From positions 35,277 through 99,276 of the forward strand of contig JAAZIU010000004.1 of the NCBI GenBank assembly GCA_012800735.1: DNA of 64,000 nt. Reading direction: 5' to 3'. The translations under genes were made by a program, and so were the position numbers. The stretch comes from Clostridiales bacterium (GTDB lineage: Bacteria > Bacillota > Clostridia > Oscillospirales > CAG-272). The notes under the pieces were generated by a model. It had not been told where the DNA came from. It worked only from the letters and a program-made list of their open reading frames with translations, and did not search any database. The number at the start of each line of letters is the position of its first letter. Position 1 is the first letter of the stretch. Below are positions 9,943 through 19,228 of the stretch, one piece after another.

Positions 9943-10902
9943 ATGCATTTGTTCGGATACATACGACCGCTTATAAGTGAGCTTAAAGTAAGAGAACTTG
10001 AGCTTTATCGGTCGGTTTACTGCGGGCTTTGTCGAGCGATGAAGCGTTCAACCGGCAATCTTTCAAGGGTTACAATCAGCTATGACTTTGTTTTTTGCGC
10101 ATTTATCCGCGCAGCGCTGAAAGAGGAAAGCTTTAAACCTGAAAAACGCTGGTGTTTTTTGCATCCGTTCGAAAAGCGCCTGATAGCTGCCGAAAATGAA
10201 GCTCTTGTCGACTCTGCGCTTATGAGCGCGGTGTTGACAAGGGAAAAAGCTTATGATAATTACCACGACAGCCGTTTTCTCGCAAAAATAAGTACCGGGA
10301 TGCTTCTGCCTCAGGCGAACCGGATGCTCAAACTGGCGATAAAAAAAGATCCGGAAGTAGCTGATGTGGCAAGACAAGTTAGAGAAAAGATGGATAAGCT
10401 TTACGAGCTTGAAAAATCCGGATGTAAATCTCCTGATGAGGTTGCACAGGCTTCGGGAGAATTGCTTGCAGAAATTTTCAAATATCGTCTCGAGGGCGAA
10501 AAACGCACAATTGCTGCTGCTGTCGGAATTAGGATAGGAAGATGGGTCTATCTTGTTGATGCAGCTGATGATTATCAATTTGACCTGAAAAAGTCTCAGT
10601 ATAATCCCTTTATCGCAGCCGGAACACATCCCGACGAAAGTCTTTTTGAATCGCTTCGTCTTGAACTCAGCGACGCAAGAAAAGCAATGGATCTTGTCGA
10701 TATAAATGATCCTGACATAAAAGCAATAATATATAACATCCTCACCGATGGCATGACTGTTCCGATTGAAGCGAGATTAATTAAAAGATTTAACGGATTC
10801 GACGACGATATATCCATGGTGTCTAACCTAAATAAAGAATCGATTGAAAATGCGGCGCCCGGCTCCGCAGCAGATGATAAAAAGGACGACGAAGATAGAT
10901 GA
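9943..10902 (+). CDS. DUF5685-like protein
   Basis: MHLFGYIRPLISELKVRELELYRSVYCGLCRAM N-terminus; AGCAGGAGGGT upstream of start. Confidence 0.75.
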   Translation: MHLFGYIRPLISELKVRELELYRSVYCGLCRAMKRSTGNLSRVTISYDFVFCAFIRAALKEESFKPEKRWCFLHPFEKRLIAAENEALVDSALMSAVLTREKAYDNYHDSRFLAKISTGMLLPQANRMLKLAIKKDPEVADVARQVREKMDKLYELEKSGCKSPDEVAQASGELLAEIFKYRLEGEKRTIAAAVGIRIGRWVYLVDAADDYQFDLKKSQYNPFIAAGTHPDESLFESLRLELSDARKAMDLVDINDPDIKAIIYNILTDGMTVPIEARLIKRFNGFDDDISMVSNLNKESIENAAPGSAADDKKDDEDR

Positions 10903-11531
10903 CCGATCCTTATAAGGAACTTGGCGTGTCATATGACGCGACAGACGATGAAATAAAATCCGCATACAGAGAACTGGTAAAAAAATATCACCCGGATAAT
11001 TATGCAAATGACGCCGACCTTAAGGCTATAGCAGAAGAGAAAATGAAGACGGTCAACGCCGCATATGATGAAATTCAGAAGCTTCGCCGTAGCGGTACCG
11101 GTTCCGGAAGGTTCGAAGGTGAAAGCGAAAAATCTACCCGCACAGGATATGGCTACAGTCATTCACAGTATACCGCCGAATATATAAAGATACGCGAGCT
11201 TATTAATTCAGGCGATCTTGTAGTTGCCGGAGTATTGCTTGAGTCAATACCCGAAGGCAGCCGCGGTGCAGAATGGAATTTCCTTATGGGAGCGTTAATG
11301 ACCAGACGCGGCTTTTATTACGATGCGGTAAGATACCTGCAAGCAGCGTGTTATCTTGATCCGAATAATCTTGAGTATAGGGAAGCGCTCAATACAATGC
11401 GGCGCCGCGGAATCATGAATGATGAAACGAGAACCGGGCGTGAAACAGTCGGCTGCGATCCGCTTACGCTATGTTGTTTGGGCGACTGTTTATGCGGAAT
11501 ATGCGGAAACAGATTCTGCTATTTTTGTTGA
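10899..11531 (+). CDS. DnaJ-domain protein with cysteine-rich C-terminus
   Basis: DPYKELGVSYDATDDEIKSAYRELVKKYHPDN J-domain with HPD; C-terminal GCDPLTLCCLGDCLCGICGNRFCYFC; start overlaps the previous stop. Confidence 0.88.
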   Translation: MTDPYKELGVSYDATDDEIKSAYRELVKKYHPDNYANDADLKAIAEEKMKTVNAAYDEIQKLRRSGTGSGRFEGESEKSTRTGYGYSHSQYTAEYIKIRELINSGDLVVAGVLLESIPEGSRGAEWNFLMGALMTRRGFYYDAVRYLQAACYLDPNNLEYREALNTMRRRGIMNDETRTGRETVGCDPLTLCCLGDCLCGICGNRFCYFC

Positions 11532-11601
11532 AAAATAATCTACGCCCAAGAGCGCAGCTCTCTTAAAAATATGTAATGACTGAAAGAGAAATCCCACAGG
11601 C

Positions 11602-12126
11602 ATGAAAAAAACACATAAAATGGTATTAAGCGCCGTATTAAGCGCATTATCAGTTTCGGCAATATATCTGTCTTCTTTTACACCGCTTGACATAACTGTC
11701 ATTGCGCTGACATCGCTTTGTATTATTCTTGCAGTTATCGAACTCGGCGGGAAATATCCGTTGCTTATATATGTCGTCACTTCGGTTCTTACCTTACTAT
11801 TGCTTCCGGACAAGTCGACTGCTTTGATATATGTTATGATTGTAGGCTACTATCCAATGCTTAAAGTAGTTTACGAAAGATTTCATTACATAGTCACCTG
11901 GCTTCTTAAACTATCAACTTTCAACACAGCAATGCTTGCAACAATATTTGTCGTAAAATATGTACTAGGGATAGATGAAGGAGATACAATAGCGCTTACT
12001 CTTGCAACAATAGCTTTAGGGAATGTCACTTTTGTCTTATGTGACTTGCTGCTGACAAGACTTATTACGCTTTATATGGTTAAGATACGTCCGAGACTCG
12101 GGTTTAAAAATTATTTTGATAACTGA
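11602..12126 (+). CDS. Hypothetical multi-pass membrane protein
   Basis: Strongly hydrophobic, about five predicted TM segments. Confidence 0.6.
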   Translation: MKKTHKMVLSAVLSALSVSAIYLSSFTPLDITVIALTSLCIILAVIELGGKYPLLIYVVTSVLTLLLLPDKSTALIYVMIVGYYPMLKVVYERFHYIVTWLLKLSTFNTAMLATIFVVKYVLGIDEGDTIALTLATIALGNVTFVLCDLLLTRLITLYMVKIRPRLGFKNYFDN

Positions 12127-12148
12127 AGAAAACTAAATTTATATAAAA

Positions 12149-13144
12149 ATGAGAAGCATTTTCTTGAATGACGGAAACTCTGTTCCGAAGGTCTGGCGCG
12201 AGGCAGAAACCAATGTCTTAAAAAAAGACTTCGGACTTGACAACAATATATACAAAAAAGCAGAACTGAGTTGCGAAGACTTTCAGGATGTCGTATTTAT
12301 TTTTTCGACTTGGGGAATGCCATCGCTTACCTGCGATGAGATTAAGACGATTTTCCCCTCTCTCAAAGCGGTTTTCTACGCTGCCGGTTCGGTACAATAT
12401 TTTGCACGGCCGTTTATTGAAAGCGGCGTAAAAGTCTTTTCCGCCTGGGCTGCTAATGCTGTGCCTGTTGCCGAATTTGCCACGGCACAGATAATCCTTG
12501 CCGCAAAGGGATATTTCAGCGCATCAAGGGTGAAATCAAGTGCCGACTTTGTCGAAAAGCAGCGGCTTTCGCATATGTATACCGGAAACTACGGTGTAAA
12601 AATAGGAATTCTCGGAGCCGGGCAGATTGGCAAACTTGTAATCAAGCTAATTAAGAAGAATTATAACGCCTGCATCAAAGTCTTTGATCCATTCCTGCCT
12701 GATATCGAAGCAAAAGAACTTGGTGTTGAGAAAACTGACATGGAAACGATATTTTCCACCTGTACCGTAATCTCAAACCACCTTGCAAATAACAAAGAAA
12801 CACAAAAAATAATTAATCGCCGCTGTCTTGAAAAAATGCTTCCGTATGCGGTGTTTATCAATACCGGACGCGGAGCTCAGGTAGACGACGTTGCGTTGAT
12901 TGATGTGCTTACTGCCCGTCCCGGCTCTGCCGCATTGCTTGATGTCACAGACCCGGAACCGCTGCCGGATAATCACCCTTTCTACAGCATGAATAACGTA
13001 ATTATAACCCCGCATATTGCCGGAAGTCAGGAAAACGAATGTGAACGCATGGCGGAATATATGCTATCAGAAGCGCAACGCCTGATCCGCGGCGAGCGTT
13101 GCGAATATGAAGTTACCCTTGAAATGCTGAAAACAATGGCTTAA
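12149..13144 (+). CDS. D-isomer-specific 2-hydroxyacid dehydrogenase family protein
   Basis: GVKIGILGAGQIGKLVIK Rossmann motif; FINTGRGAQVDD; DVTDPEPLPDNHPFYSMNNVIITPHIAGS. Confidence 0.88.
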   Translation: MRSIFLNDGNSVPKVWREAETNVLKKDFGLDNNIYKKAELSCEDFQDVVFIFSTWGMPSLTCDEIKTIFPSLKAVFYAAGSVQYFARPFIESGVKVFSAWAANAVPVAEFATAQIILAAKGYFSASRVKSSADFVEKQRLSHMYTGNYGVKIGILGAGQIGKLVIKLIKKNYNACIKVFDPFLPDIEAKELGVEKTDMETIFSTCTVISNHLANNKETQKIINRRCLEKMLPYAVFINTGRGAQVDDVALIDVLTARPGSAALLDVTDPEPLPDNHPFYSMNNVIITPHIAGSQENECERMAEYMLSEAQRLIRGERCEYEVTLEMLKTMA

Positions 13145-13153
13145 TAAAATATA

Positions 13154-13178
13154 AAAACGCCGAAATAAGGCGTTTTTT
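13154..13178 (+). terminator. Intrinsic terminator
   Basis: AAAACGCC-GAAATAA-GGCGTTTTTT. Confidence 0.8.
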
Positions 13179-13224
13179 GTATTATCTATTGACATTTCAG
13201 ATATTGAATGATATCATTAAAGAG

Positions 13225-13548
13225 CTAATTCGAAAGAATCCTGATTATAAAGTCGGCAAGCCAAGCGGCGCCGACCGCTCCGAAAGCTACAAGCAGCAAG
13301 TTCGGTCGAATAAATGCAATTAAAAGCGCAGCCGCGCAACCGATAACCGAAACCAAGACGCTTCCGCAGCAGGTGAAAACTGCCGGAAAAATCATTGCAG
13401 CCAAAACGCCAAATGGCAGGTAGCGGAGAAGCGAAAGGAAAAACCGATTTTTAAACCGACGTCGGATTACAACAATGGGCAGGCAGCGAATTAGATAAGT
13501 TGTTCCCGAAACTGCAGCTATGCCGCAAAGCATATATACGAGATCCAT
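13225..13548 (-). CDS. azlD: AzlD family branched-chain amino acid transport subunit
   Basis: Small hydrophobic protein with TTYLIRCLPIVVI, adjacent to AzlC; start placed at MDLVYMLCG (13548) behind AGGAGGTGTA, shorter than the listed ORF. Confidence 0.8.
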   Translation of the reverse strand: MDLVYMLCGIAAVSGTTYLIRCLPIVVIRRRFKNRFFLSLLRYLPFGVLAAMIFPAVFTCCGSVLVSVIGCAAALLIAFIRPNLLLVAFGAVGAAWLADFIIRILSN

Positions 13549-13549
13549 T

Positions 13550-14305
13550 TTACACCTCCTCTGCAGCAGTGACATCCGTTGAATTTTCAAATTCGGACAA
13601 AGGGCTGGGAAAAGCTGCCGCGCCGATCAAAGCCGCCGCAGTTCCCGCGATTATTATTATCCAGCCTTCGCCGAGGTTTGATGTAAAAGGCAGATAAGTA
13701 AGCGCGCAGGAAAAAGCAATTCCGATTAATACTACCGTCGTGACAGGTACGGATTTTTTGGCGTCGGGCATTATCAAGGCAATATACATTGCAAACAGCG
13801 CTATATTCATAGCCTGGAGTATTGATTCGGCTATCAGCCCTTTTGCCAGCTCTCCGAGTATTGTCCCGCCGAGCCATCCCGATAATGAGATAAATATCAT
13901 TCCGTACATATATGAAAAGGTAAGCGGCTGAGTTCTTGTCACCGCAATCGCGAAAATTTCGTCGGTGTTTCCGTAAGCTATTATCAATCTCTGCCAAAAA
14001 GTAGTTTTGCTCGGTAATTTTTGCGAAAGTGTTATGGACAAAAGCAGGTATCTTGCGTTTATAACCGCTACCGTCATTATTAATTCAATGATGCCGGCCC
14101 TGACACTCATGAGATTGATACCGACAAACTGACCGGTTCCCGAAAGACAGAAGACGGAAAAAAGACCGGCTGCCCATACAGGCATTCCTTTCGCTGCCGC
14201 GATCATGCCAAAGGCGAAGCTGACAGAAAGATATCCCAGACAGATTGGTATGGCGTCTTTAACGCCGTCCTTGAAGCCGAGAGTTTTAATGTTAAAATCT
14301 GACAT
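13550..14305 (-). CDS. azlC: AzlC family ABC transporter permease-like protein
   Basis: FKDGVKDAIPICLGYLSVSFAFGMIAAAKGMP N-terminus typical of AzlC. Confidence 0.88.
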   Translation of the reverse strand: MSDFNIKTLGFKDGVKDAIPICLGYLSVSFAFGMIAAAKGMPVWAAGLFSVFCLSGTGQFVGINLMSVRAGIIELIMTVAVINARYLLLSITLSQKLPSKTTFWQRLIIAYGNTDEIFAIAVTRTQPLTFSYMYGMIFISLSGWLGGTILGELAKGLIAESILQAMNIALFAMYIALIMPDAKKSVPVTTVVLIGIAFSCALTYLPFTSNLGEGWIIIIAGTAAALIGAAAFPSPLSEFENSTDVTAAEEV

Positions 14306-14378
14306 TGAATATACCGCGCTTTCGTAAAAATAAACAGACCGGTTATAAGCCGGAATAATAAAGGAAGTGTAAGTAAAT

Positions 14379-15410
14379 ATGATCGAAATAAATCATAATC
14401 GAATTAGGAATACAAAACAAGTAACCCCCGAGCTGATGAAGGAAATACGCGCCTTTCTCGAAACGAAAAACTTTCGCGGAAGCGTTATGGAACTTCCGGA
14501 TTATTATACCGACTGCCCGTCGGTGATACGATATCAGGGGCGGTTCTATATGTATTTCATCGCAATTTCAAAGGATGTATCCAAATCAGGATATGAGACG
14601 CATCTTGCAGCTTCAGATGATCTTTTGCATTGGGGATATATAGGACGTATTTTGTGTCGAGATGATACACGATGCTGGGATTCAAAGCAGATAGCCGGCT
14701 ACGCCGCTCTTTATGACACAAATCTGAACCGGGGATGTGAGCTTATGCCGGCAGCTGACGGCAGATATTATCTGACTTATCTCGCAGGAGCTGACGACGG
14801 TTACGAACCGGATCCGCTCTTTATGGGAATCGCGTCTTCGTCCGATCCGCTTAATAAAGATGCCTTTCATCGTTCCGATAAACCGATACTCAGCCCAAAC
14901 GATCCTGACGCACGCCTTTTTGAGACGAAAACTCTTTATAAAAGCACCGTGATACGCGACACGGAAGAACTTACCGGTTTTAAATATGTAATGTATTATA
15001 ATGCCAAAGGTTATGATAACCGTGAGCGCATATATATGGCGGTTTCGGATGATATGCTCAACTGGAAAAGATACGGAAGACTACCGGTTATTGACGATAT
15101 AACCGGAGATCCTGCCTGTCTCATTACCGGCGATCCGATGATAATAAAATACAATGACGCCTATGTAATGAATTTCTTTAAGTATCGCATGGGCGGCGGA
15201 GCATTTGACACCTTCGCAGTCTCTTATGATCTTGTAAACTGGGTTGAGTGGCTGGGAGAACCGACAAAAAAACCATTAAAGGAGAATCCCGCGCTCAATG
15301 TGCACGCCCATAAGCCGTGGGTAGTCACCTGGGAAGACAGGGTTTATCATTTCTTCTGCGCATGTACAAGCGATAACCGGCGATATATAGCGCTTTCTAC
15401 AAATTTCTGA
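14379..15410 (+). CDS. Beta-propeller glycosyl hydrolase-like protein (GH43/GH32 clan-like)
   Basis: Repeated propeller motifs (SDDLLHWGYIGRIL, VSDDMLNWKRYGRLPVID, VSYDLVNWVEW). Confidence 0.65.
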   Translation: MIEINHNRIRNTKQVTPELMKEIRAFLETKNFRGSVMELPDYYTDCPSVIRYQGRFYMYFIAISKDVSKSGYETHLAASDDLLHWGYIGRILCRDDTRCWDSKQIAGYAALYDTNLNRGCELMPAADGRYYLTYLAGADDGYEPDPLFMGIASSSDPLNKDAFHRSDKPILSPNDPDARLFETKTLYKSTVIRDTEELTGFKYVMYYNAKGYDNRERIYMAVSDDMLNWKRYGRLPVIDDITGDPACLITGDPMIIKYNDAYVMNFFKYRMGGGAFDTFAVSYDLVNWVEWLGEPTKKPLKENPALNVHAHKPWVVTWEDRVYHFFCACTSDNRRYIALSTNF

Positions 15411-15426
15411 AACTGAGGTTATTACA

Positions 15427-16392
15427 ATGAAAAAAATCAAAATTACAGAAGGTATTTATGCAAGTGAGCTGGCGCTCGGTACAGCTTCTTTCGGCACCGG
15501 AATCTCGGAAGAGGAATCTTTTGATTTAATCGACAGATTCATTGAATTAGGCGGCAACGTTCTTGATACCGCGCATGTATACGGTGATTTTGCGCCGCCT
15601 CGCCGTCACGTAAGCGAAAAGACGATAGGAAAATGGCTGAAACAGAAGCCGGCGTCAGCTCGAAAAGACGTATTGATTGCGACCAAGGGAGCGCATCCGC
15701 TGCCCGGAACTCCTATGACTATGCCGAGACTTTCAAAGGCGGAAATCGAAGAAGACATCAACGGCTCTCTCAAGTGTCTCGGGGTTGATTATATCGACAT
15801 ATATTGGCTTCACAGAGATGATACAAGGCGTGAAGTAGAGGAGATAATGGAAACTCTTGCGGGACTTGTCAAATCCGGTAAGGCAAGATGTCTCGGAGTT
15901 TCAAACTGGCGCGCCGAAAGAATCAAAGCGGCAAATGATTACGCTGAGAAAAATAGTCTTCCGAAAATTTATACAAGCCAGATTGAATATTCTCTGGCGC
16001 AGGTAAATCTTGACGCAATAGATAACACTCTCGTGGTAATGGACGAAATAGAATTCGCCTTTTACAGAGATGCCAAAATGCCGGTATTCGCATTTACGGC
16101 GCAGGCAAAGGGATATTTTGATAAGCTTGCGGCTGATAAGCTGACTGAGATGACAATAAAACGGTATACAAACGATATCAACAGCCGTAATTTTGAAATA
16201 TTAAAGCGCCTGTCTGAATCAAACGGCAGGGGACTTACTCAGAATTCTATTGCCTGGCTGAGATCAAACCCCTGTTTCGATGTTATTCCTATTATAGGCT
16301 GCCGTAATCTTACGCAGCTTGAAGACTCGGTAGGCGGCATCGGTTATAAAATTGATTTCGCTGAATTTGAAAGCGTATTTCAAAAAGTCTGA
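15427..16392 (+). CDS. Aldo/keto reductase family oxidoreductase
   Basis: LALGTASFG, NVLDTAHVYG, DIYWLHRDD, KARCLGVSNW motifs. Confidence 0.9.
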   Translation: MKKIKITEGIYASELALGTASFGTGISEEESFDLIDRFIELGGNVLDTAHVYGDFAPPRRHVSEKTIGKWLKQKPASARKDVLIATKGAHPLPGTPMTMPRLSKAEIEEDINGSLKCLGVDYIDIYWLHRDDTRREVEEIMETLAGLVKSGKARCLGVSNWRAERIKAANDYAEKNSLPKIYTSQIEYSLAQVNLDAIDNTLVVMDEIEFAFYRDAKMPVFAFTAQAKGYFDKLAADKLTEMTIKRYTNDINSRNFEILKRLSESNGRGLTQNSIAWLRSNPCFDVIPIIGCRNLTQLEDSVGGIGYKIDFAEFESVFQKV

Positions 16393-16649
16393 ATAAAAAT
16401 ACAAGTTATAAATATGCCTAAAATGCTAAAATATATTATATCGAACAAAACAGACCGGTTCAACAGTTTTATGTTAATACTGATGAATTTATGCTGATTC
16501 TCTTTTAAACTCTCGATATTTATACAACAGAAACCTACCTGCCAAGCTTACAATTTACAATAAATTAAATCAAGCTTCACAAACCGGCAGTACTAACGGT
16601 GTAAAATATATTAAACGCAAACAAAGAATATTTGGAGTCATTTATCTAA

Positions 16650-16742
16650 ATGGACGACTCAGGATCAGGCGGTTGTAGTACGGACAACCCGTATACAACT
16701 CATATATATATCGGCGTTGATCTCGCCGGAAAAAGAAATTAA
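16650..16742 (+). CDS. Candidate small protein, 30 aa: MDDSGSGGCSTDNPYTTHIYIGVDLAGKRN
   Basis: ATG with upstream GGAG (16634-16637), 30 sense codons then TAA, followed 12 nt later by a hairpin/T-run terminator; below the ORF-track size limit. Confidence 0.4.
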   Translation: MDDSGSGGCSTDNPYTTHIYIGVDLAGKRN

Positions 16743-16754
16743 TATATCATAATC

Positions 16755-16801
16755 AGACGATGAATAAGCGCGAATAAAATCGCGCTGACACCGTCTTTTT
16801 T
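16755..16801 (+). terminator. Two-tier intrinsic terminator
   Basis: Outer AGACG/CGTCT and inner AGCGCGA-ATAAAA-TCGCGCT stems followed by TTTTTT. Confidence 0.75.
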
Positions 16802-16822
16802 GCGTTGCAGAAATAATCATTC

Positions 16823-16882
16823 CCATCCGGTATTGACAAAGCCATGATATATCAAGCTCTGATTTGTTTTGCCGCCGGATGG
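16823..16882 (+). promoter_or_regulatory. Inverted repeat overlapping the Shine-Dalgarno region of the CorC-like gene
   Basis: CCATCCGG (16823-16830) and CCGGATGG (16875-16882), perfect 8 bp; the right arm runs into the GGAG before ATG 16896. Confidence 0.4.
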
Positions 16883-16895
16883 AGTATCTAAAACA

Positions 16896-18329
16896 ATGGA
16901 ACTATTAAAATTTGTAATTCTCCAGGCTGTCTTTATAGCGCTTGAAGCTTTCTTTTCAGCTTCGGAAACCGCGGTTATTTCCCTTGACGAATCTAAACTG
17001 CGCCGTCAGGCTGCCGACGGTGATAGAATCTCGGCGAGATTGTTAAAAATGCTAAACGACGGCGTTGTAACTTCCGAAGACGGCAGCGCGAGGAACAGCA
17101 GCTCACGCGGGCTTTCAAGGAACGATTTCCTGCTTACGGTTCGTATCTGCATCACGCTTACTTCAATGATCTGTGCCGTAACAACGGTTTCGGCGGCTGC
17201 AGATGAGATTGCTTCGATGATAACCGGTGTCGGCTTTAATCTTTTAAGTCATGACATGATAAGCAATATCGGTAAGGTTATTATAATTCTGATTCTCGCA
17301 TTCTTTATGACTGTTTTCGGTAAGATTGTCCCCCAGCGGCAGGCAATGGGCAATGCCGATAAATTTGCTCGTTTTTCCTGTCCTTTGCTTAGTTTTTTTG
17401 GTTTTATTCTCCGCCCGATGATCTTTCTCGTTAGCCGAATCTCGAATCTGATTCTTAAACCTGATAAGAACAGAACCGACGCGACCACTGCGCTCAGCGA
17501 AGACGAAATCAGATATCTTCTTATTGCCGGTGAAAAGAAAGGAACCATTGATGCGGATGAGCGGGAGATGATCGACAATATCTTCGAGTTTAACGATCGC
17601 ACGGCTTCGGAGATCATGACCCACAGAACCGACATGGTAATAATTTGGGAAGATGATACCGAAGAGGAAATCCTTGAAAAGATACGCGATTCGGGCTATT
17701 CGCGTTTTCCGGTGTGCGGCGAATCGGTAGATGATATCAAAGGTATCGTCAGAACCCGTGAATATCTGCTGAATCTGCGGGCAGCCCCCCCTAAAACACT
17801 TGACGGACTTCTTGCAAAGCCGTTTTTCGTACCGGAAACCGCAAAAGCCGATAGTCTGTTCTCAAAAATGCAGCAGCAAAAAACACATATGGCGTTTGTT
17901 ATAGACGAATACGGCGGCATTTCCGGCCTTATCACCATGGAAGATTTGCTTGAAGAGATTGTCGGTAATATCTACGACGAAACCGACGTAAAAGACGAGC
18001 AGCCGATAACAAGACTCGGCGAGGACAGCTGGCGGATTGCCGGCAACACTTCTCTTGAAGAAATAAGCGATGCGCTGGATATGGAAATAGGCTCAGAGAA
18101 TGAAGATTTCGGAACTTTAGGCGGATTCATATTCAGCTGTCTCGAACAGATTCCGCCTGACGGCACTCATCCGGTAGTTACAGTTGACGGTCTTACAATA
18201 CGGGTAGACGAGATAACCGATCGCCGCATAGCGTGGGCGACAGTTAAAAAACTTCCTGTGGATACCGATAAAAAAGGCAAAGACGAAGAGACAAGCAGCT
18301 CAGAGATTAACTTAATGGCAGGCGTCTAA
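16896..18329 (+). CDS. CNNM/CorC-type membrane protein (hemolysin family, DUF21 + CBS + CorC_HlyC)
   Basis: DUF21 region, ASEIMTHRTDMVIIWEDD CBS region, FVIDEYGGISGLITMEDLLEEIVGNIYDE motif; ATG at 16896 preferred over TTG at 16869. Confidence 0.92.
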   Translation: MELLKFVILQAVFIALEAFFSASETAVISLDESKLRRQAADGDRISARLLKMLNDGVVTSEDGSARNSSSRGLSRNDFLLTVRICITLTSMICAVTTVSAAADEIASMITGVGFNLLSHDMISNIGKVIIILILAFFMTVFGKIVPQRQAMGNADKFARFSCPLLSFFGFILRPMIFLVSRISNLILKPDKNRTDATTALSEDEIRYLLIAGEKKGTIDADEREMIDNIFEFNDRTASEIMTHRTDMVIIWEDDTEEEILEKIRDSGYSRFPVCGESVDDIKGIVRTREYLLNLRAAPPKTLDGLLAKPFFVPETAKADSLFSKMQQQKTHMAFVIDEYGGISGLITMEDLLEEIVGNIYDETDVKDEQPITRLGEDSWRIAGNTSLEEISDALDMEIGSENEDFGTLGGFIFSCLEQIPPDGTHPVVTVDGLTIRVDEITDRRIAWATVKKLPVDTDKKGKDEETSSSEINLMAGV

Positions 18330-18344
18330 TCATACTAATTATAA

Positions 18345-18380
18345 AGCCGGTATTCTGTTAATTTAGAATGCCGGCTGTCT
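18345..18380 (+). terminator. Intrinsic terminator
   Basis: AGCCGGTATTCT-GTTAATTT-AGAATGCCGGCT followed by GTCTTTT. Confidence 0.8.
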
Positions 18381-18475
18381 TTTATCTTGATAATTCTTGA
18401 CAAAACCGATTAATTTTGATACAATTTATATGTAAAATATTGTATAACCAATGAAAGGTAAATGGGTAATTGCTT

Positions 18476-19198
18476 ATGGTAGTAATGGCATACAACGTTT
18501 GCTCCGGCTGGAACAATGAAAAGCCTAAGAATCGATCATATGATGCCGCTTGCAGGGTCATCGAGACTATTCGTCCGGATATCATAGCTTTAAATGAGAT
18601 TGGGAATAAACCAATCGAGGGAATTGATTCCCACTCCGGCTATATGGCAAGAAAACTTAGGATGAAAGAGTATTTCGCCCCGGCTATAATGGTTAACGGC
18701 TACCCTTACGGAAATGCCATGCTCTCGAAATATGAAATTTTATCTGCAGAAAAGATTATGATTCCAGATCCGCCGAAAAGAGACGGGGGTCGTTATGAAA
18801 CCAGAAATCTGCTGCTTTCTTTTCTTGAAACCGAGTTTGGCAAAGTCGCTTTTCTTGTATCCCATTTCGGACTTCATGAATCTGAACGCGAAAACGCAGT
18901 TAAAGTCGTTTGCGATAACATTGACAAAATCAAAAAAGAAGAACCGCAAACGCATATTATTTTAGCCGGCGATTTCAATATGCAACCGAATGATCCGATG
19001 CTTGTTCCGATATCAGAACGTCTGACGGAAGCGTCAATTTATTGCGGAACTCCTTACAATACCTTCGAATCTCCGGAACCGAAAATAAAGATAGATTATA
19101 TTTTTATATCCGATGGTCTTGAAGCCGTTAAGGTCATCCGTCCGCATACAACTGTTTCCGATCACTGTCCTCTTGTAGCTTTTCTGAAATTAAAATAA
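18476..19198 (+). CDS. Endonuclease/exonuclease/phosphatase family protein
   Basis: MAYNVCSG..., IALNEIG, LAGDFNMQPNDP, IDYIFISD, TVSDHCPLVA motifs. Confidence 0.88.
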   Translation: MVVMAYNVCSGWNNEKPKNRSYDAACRVIETIRPDIIALNEIGNKPIEGIDSHSGYMARKLRMKEYFAPAIMVNGYPYGNAMLSKYEILSAEKIMIPDPPKRDGGRYETRNLLLSFLETEFGKVAFLVSHFGLHESERENAVKVVCDNIDKIKKEEPQTHIILAGDFNMQPNDPMLVPISERLTEASIYCGTPYNTFESPEPKIKIDYIFISDGLEAVKVIRPHTTVSDHCPLVAFLKLK

Positions 19199-19228
19199 AC
19201 TTATAAAATTGAATGGAGATGACTTCAG

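Noticed and set aside
13587-13997. 136 aa ORF inside azlC on the same strand but in another frame
   Set aside because: Arg/Asn-rich out-of-frame translation within a well-supported gene.
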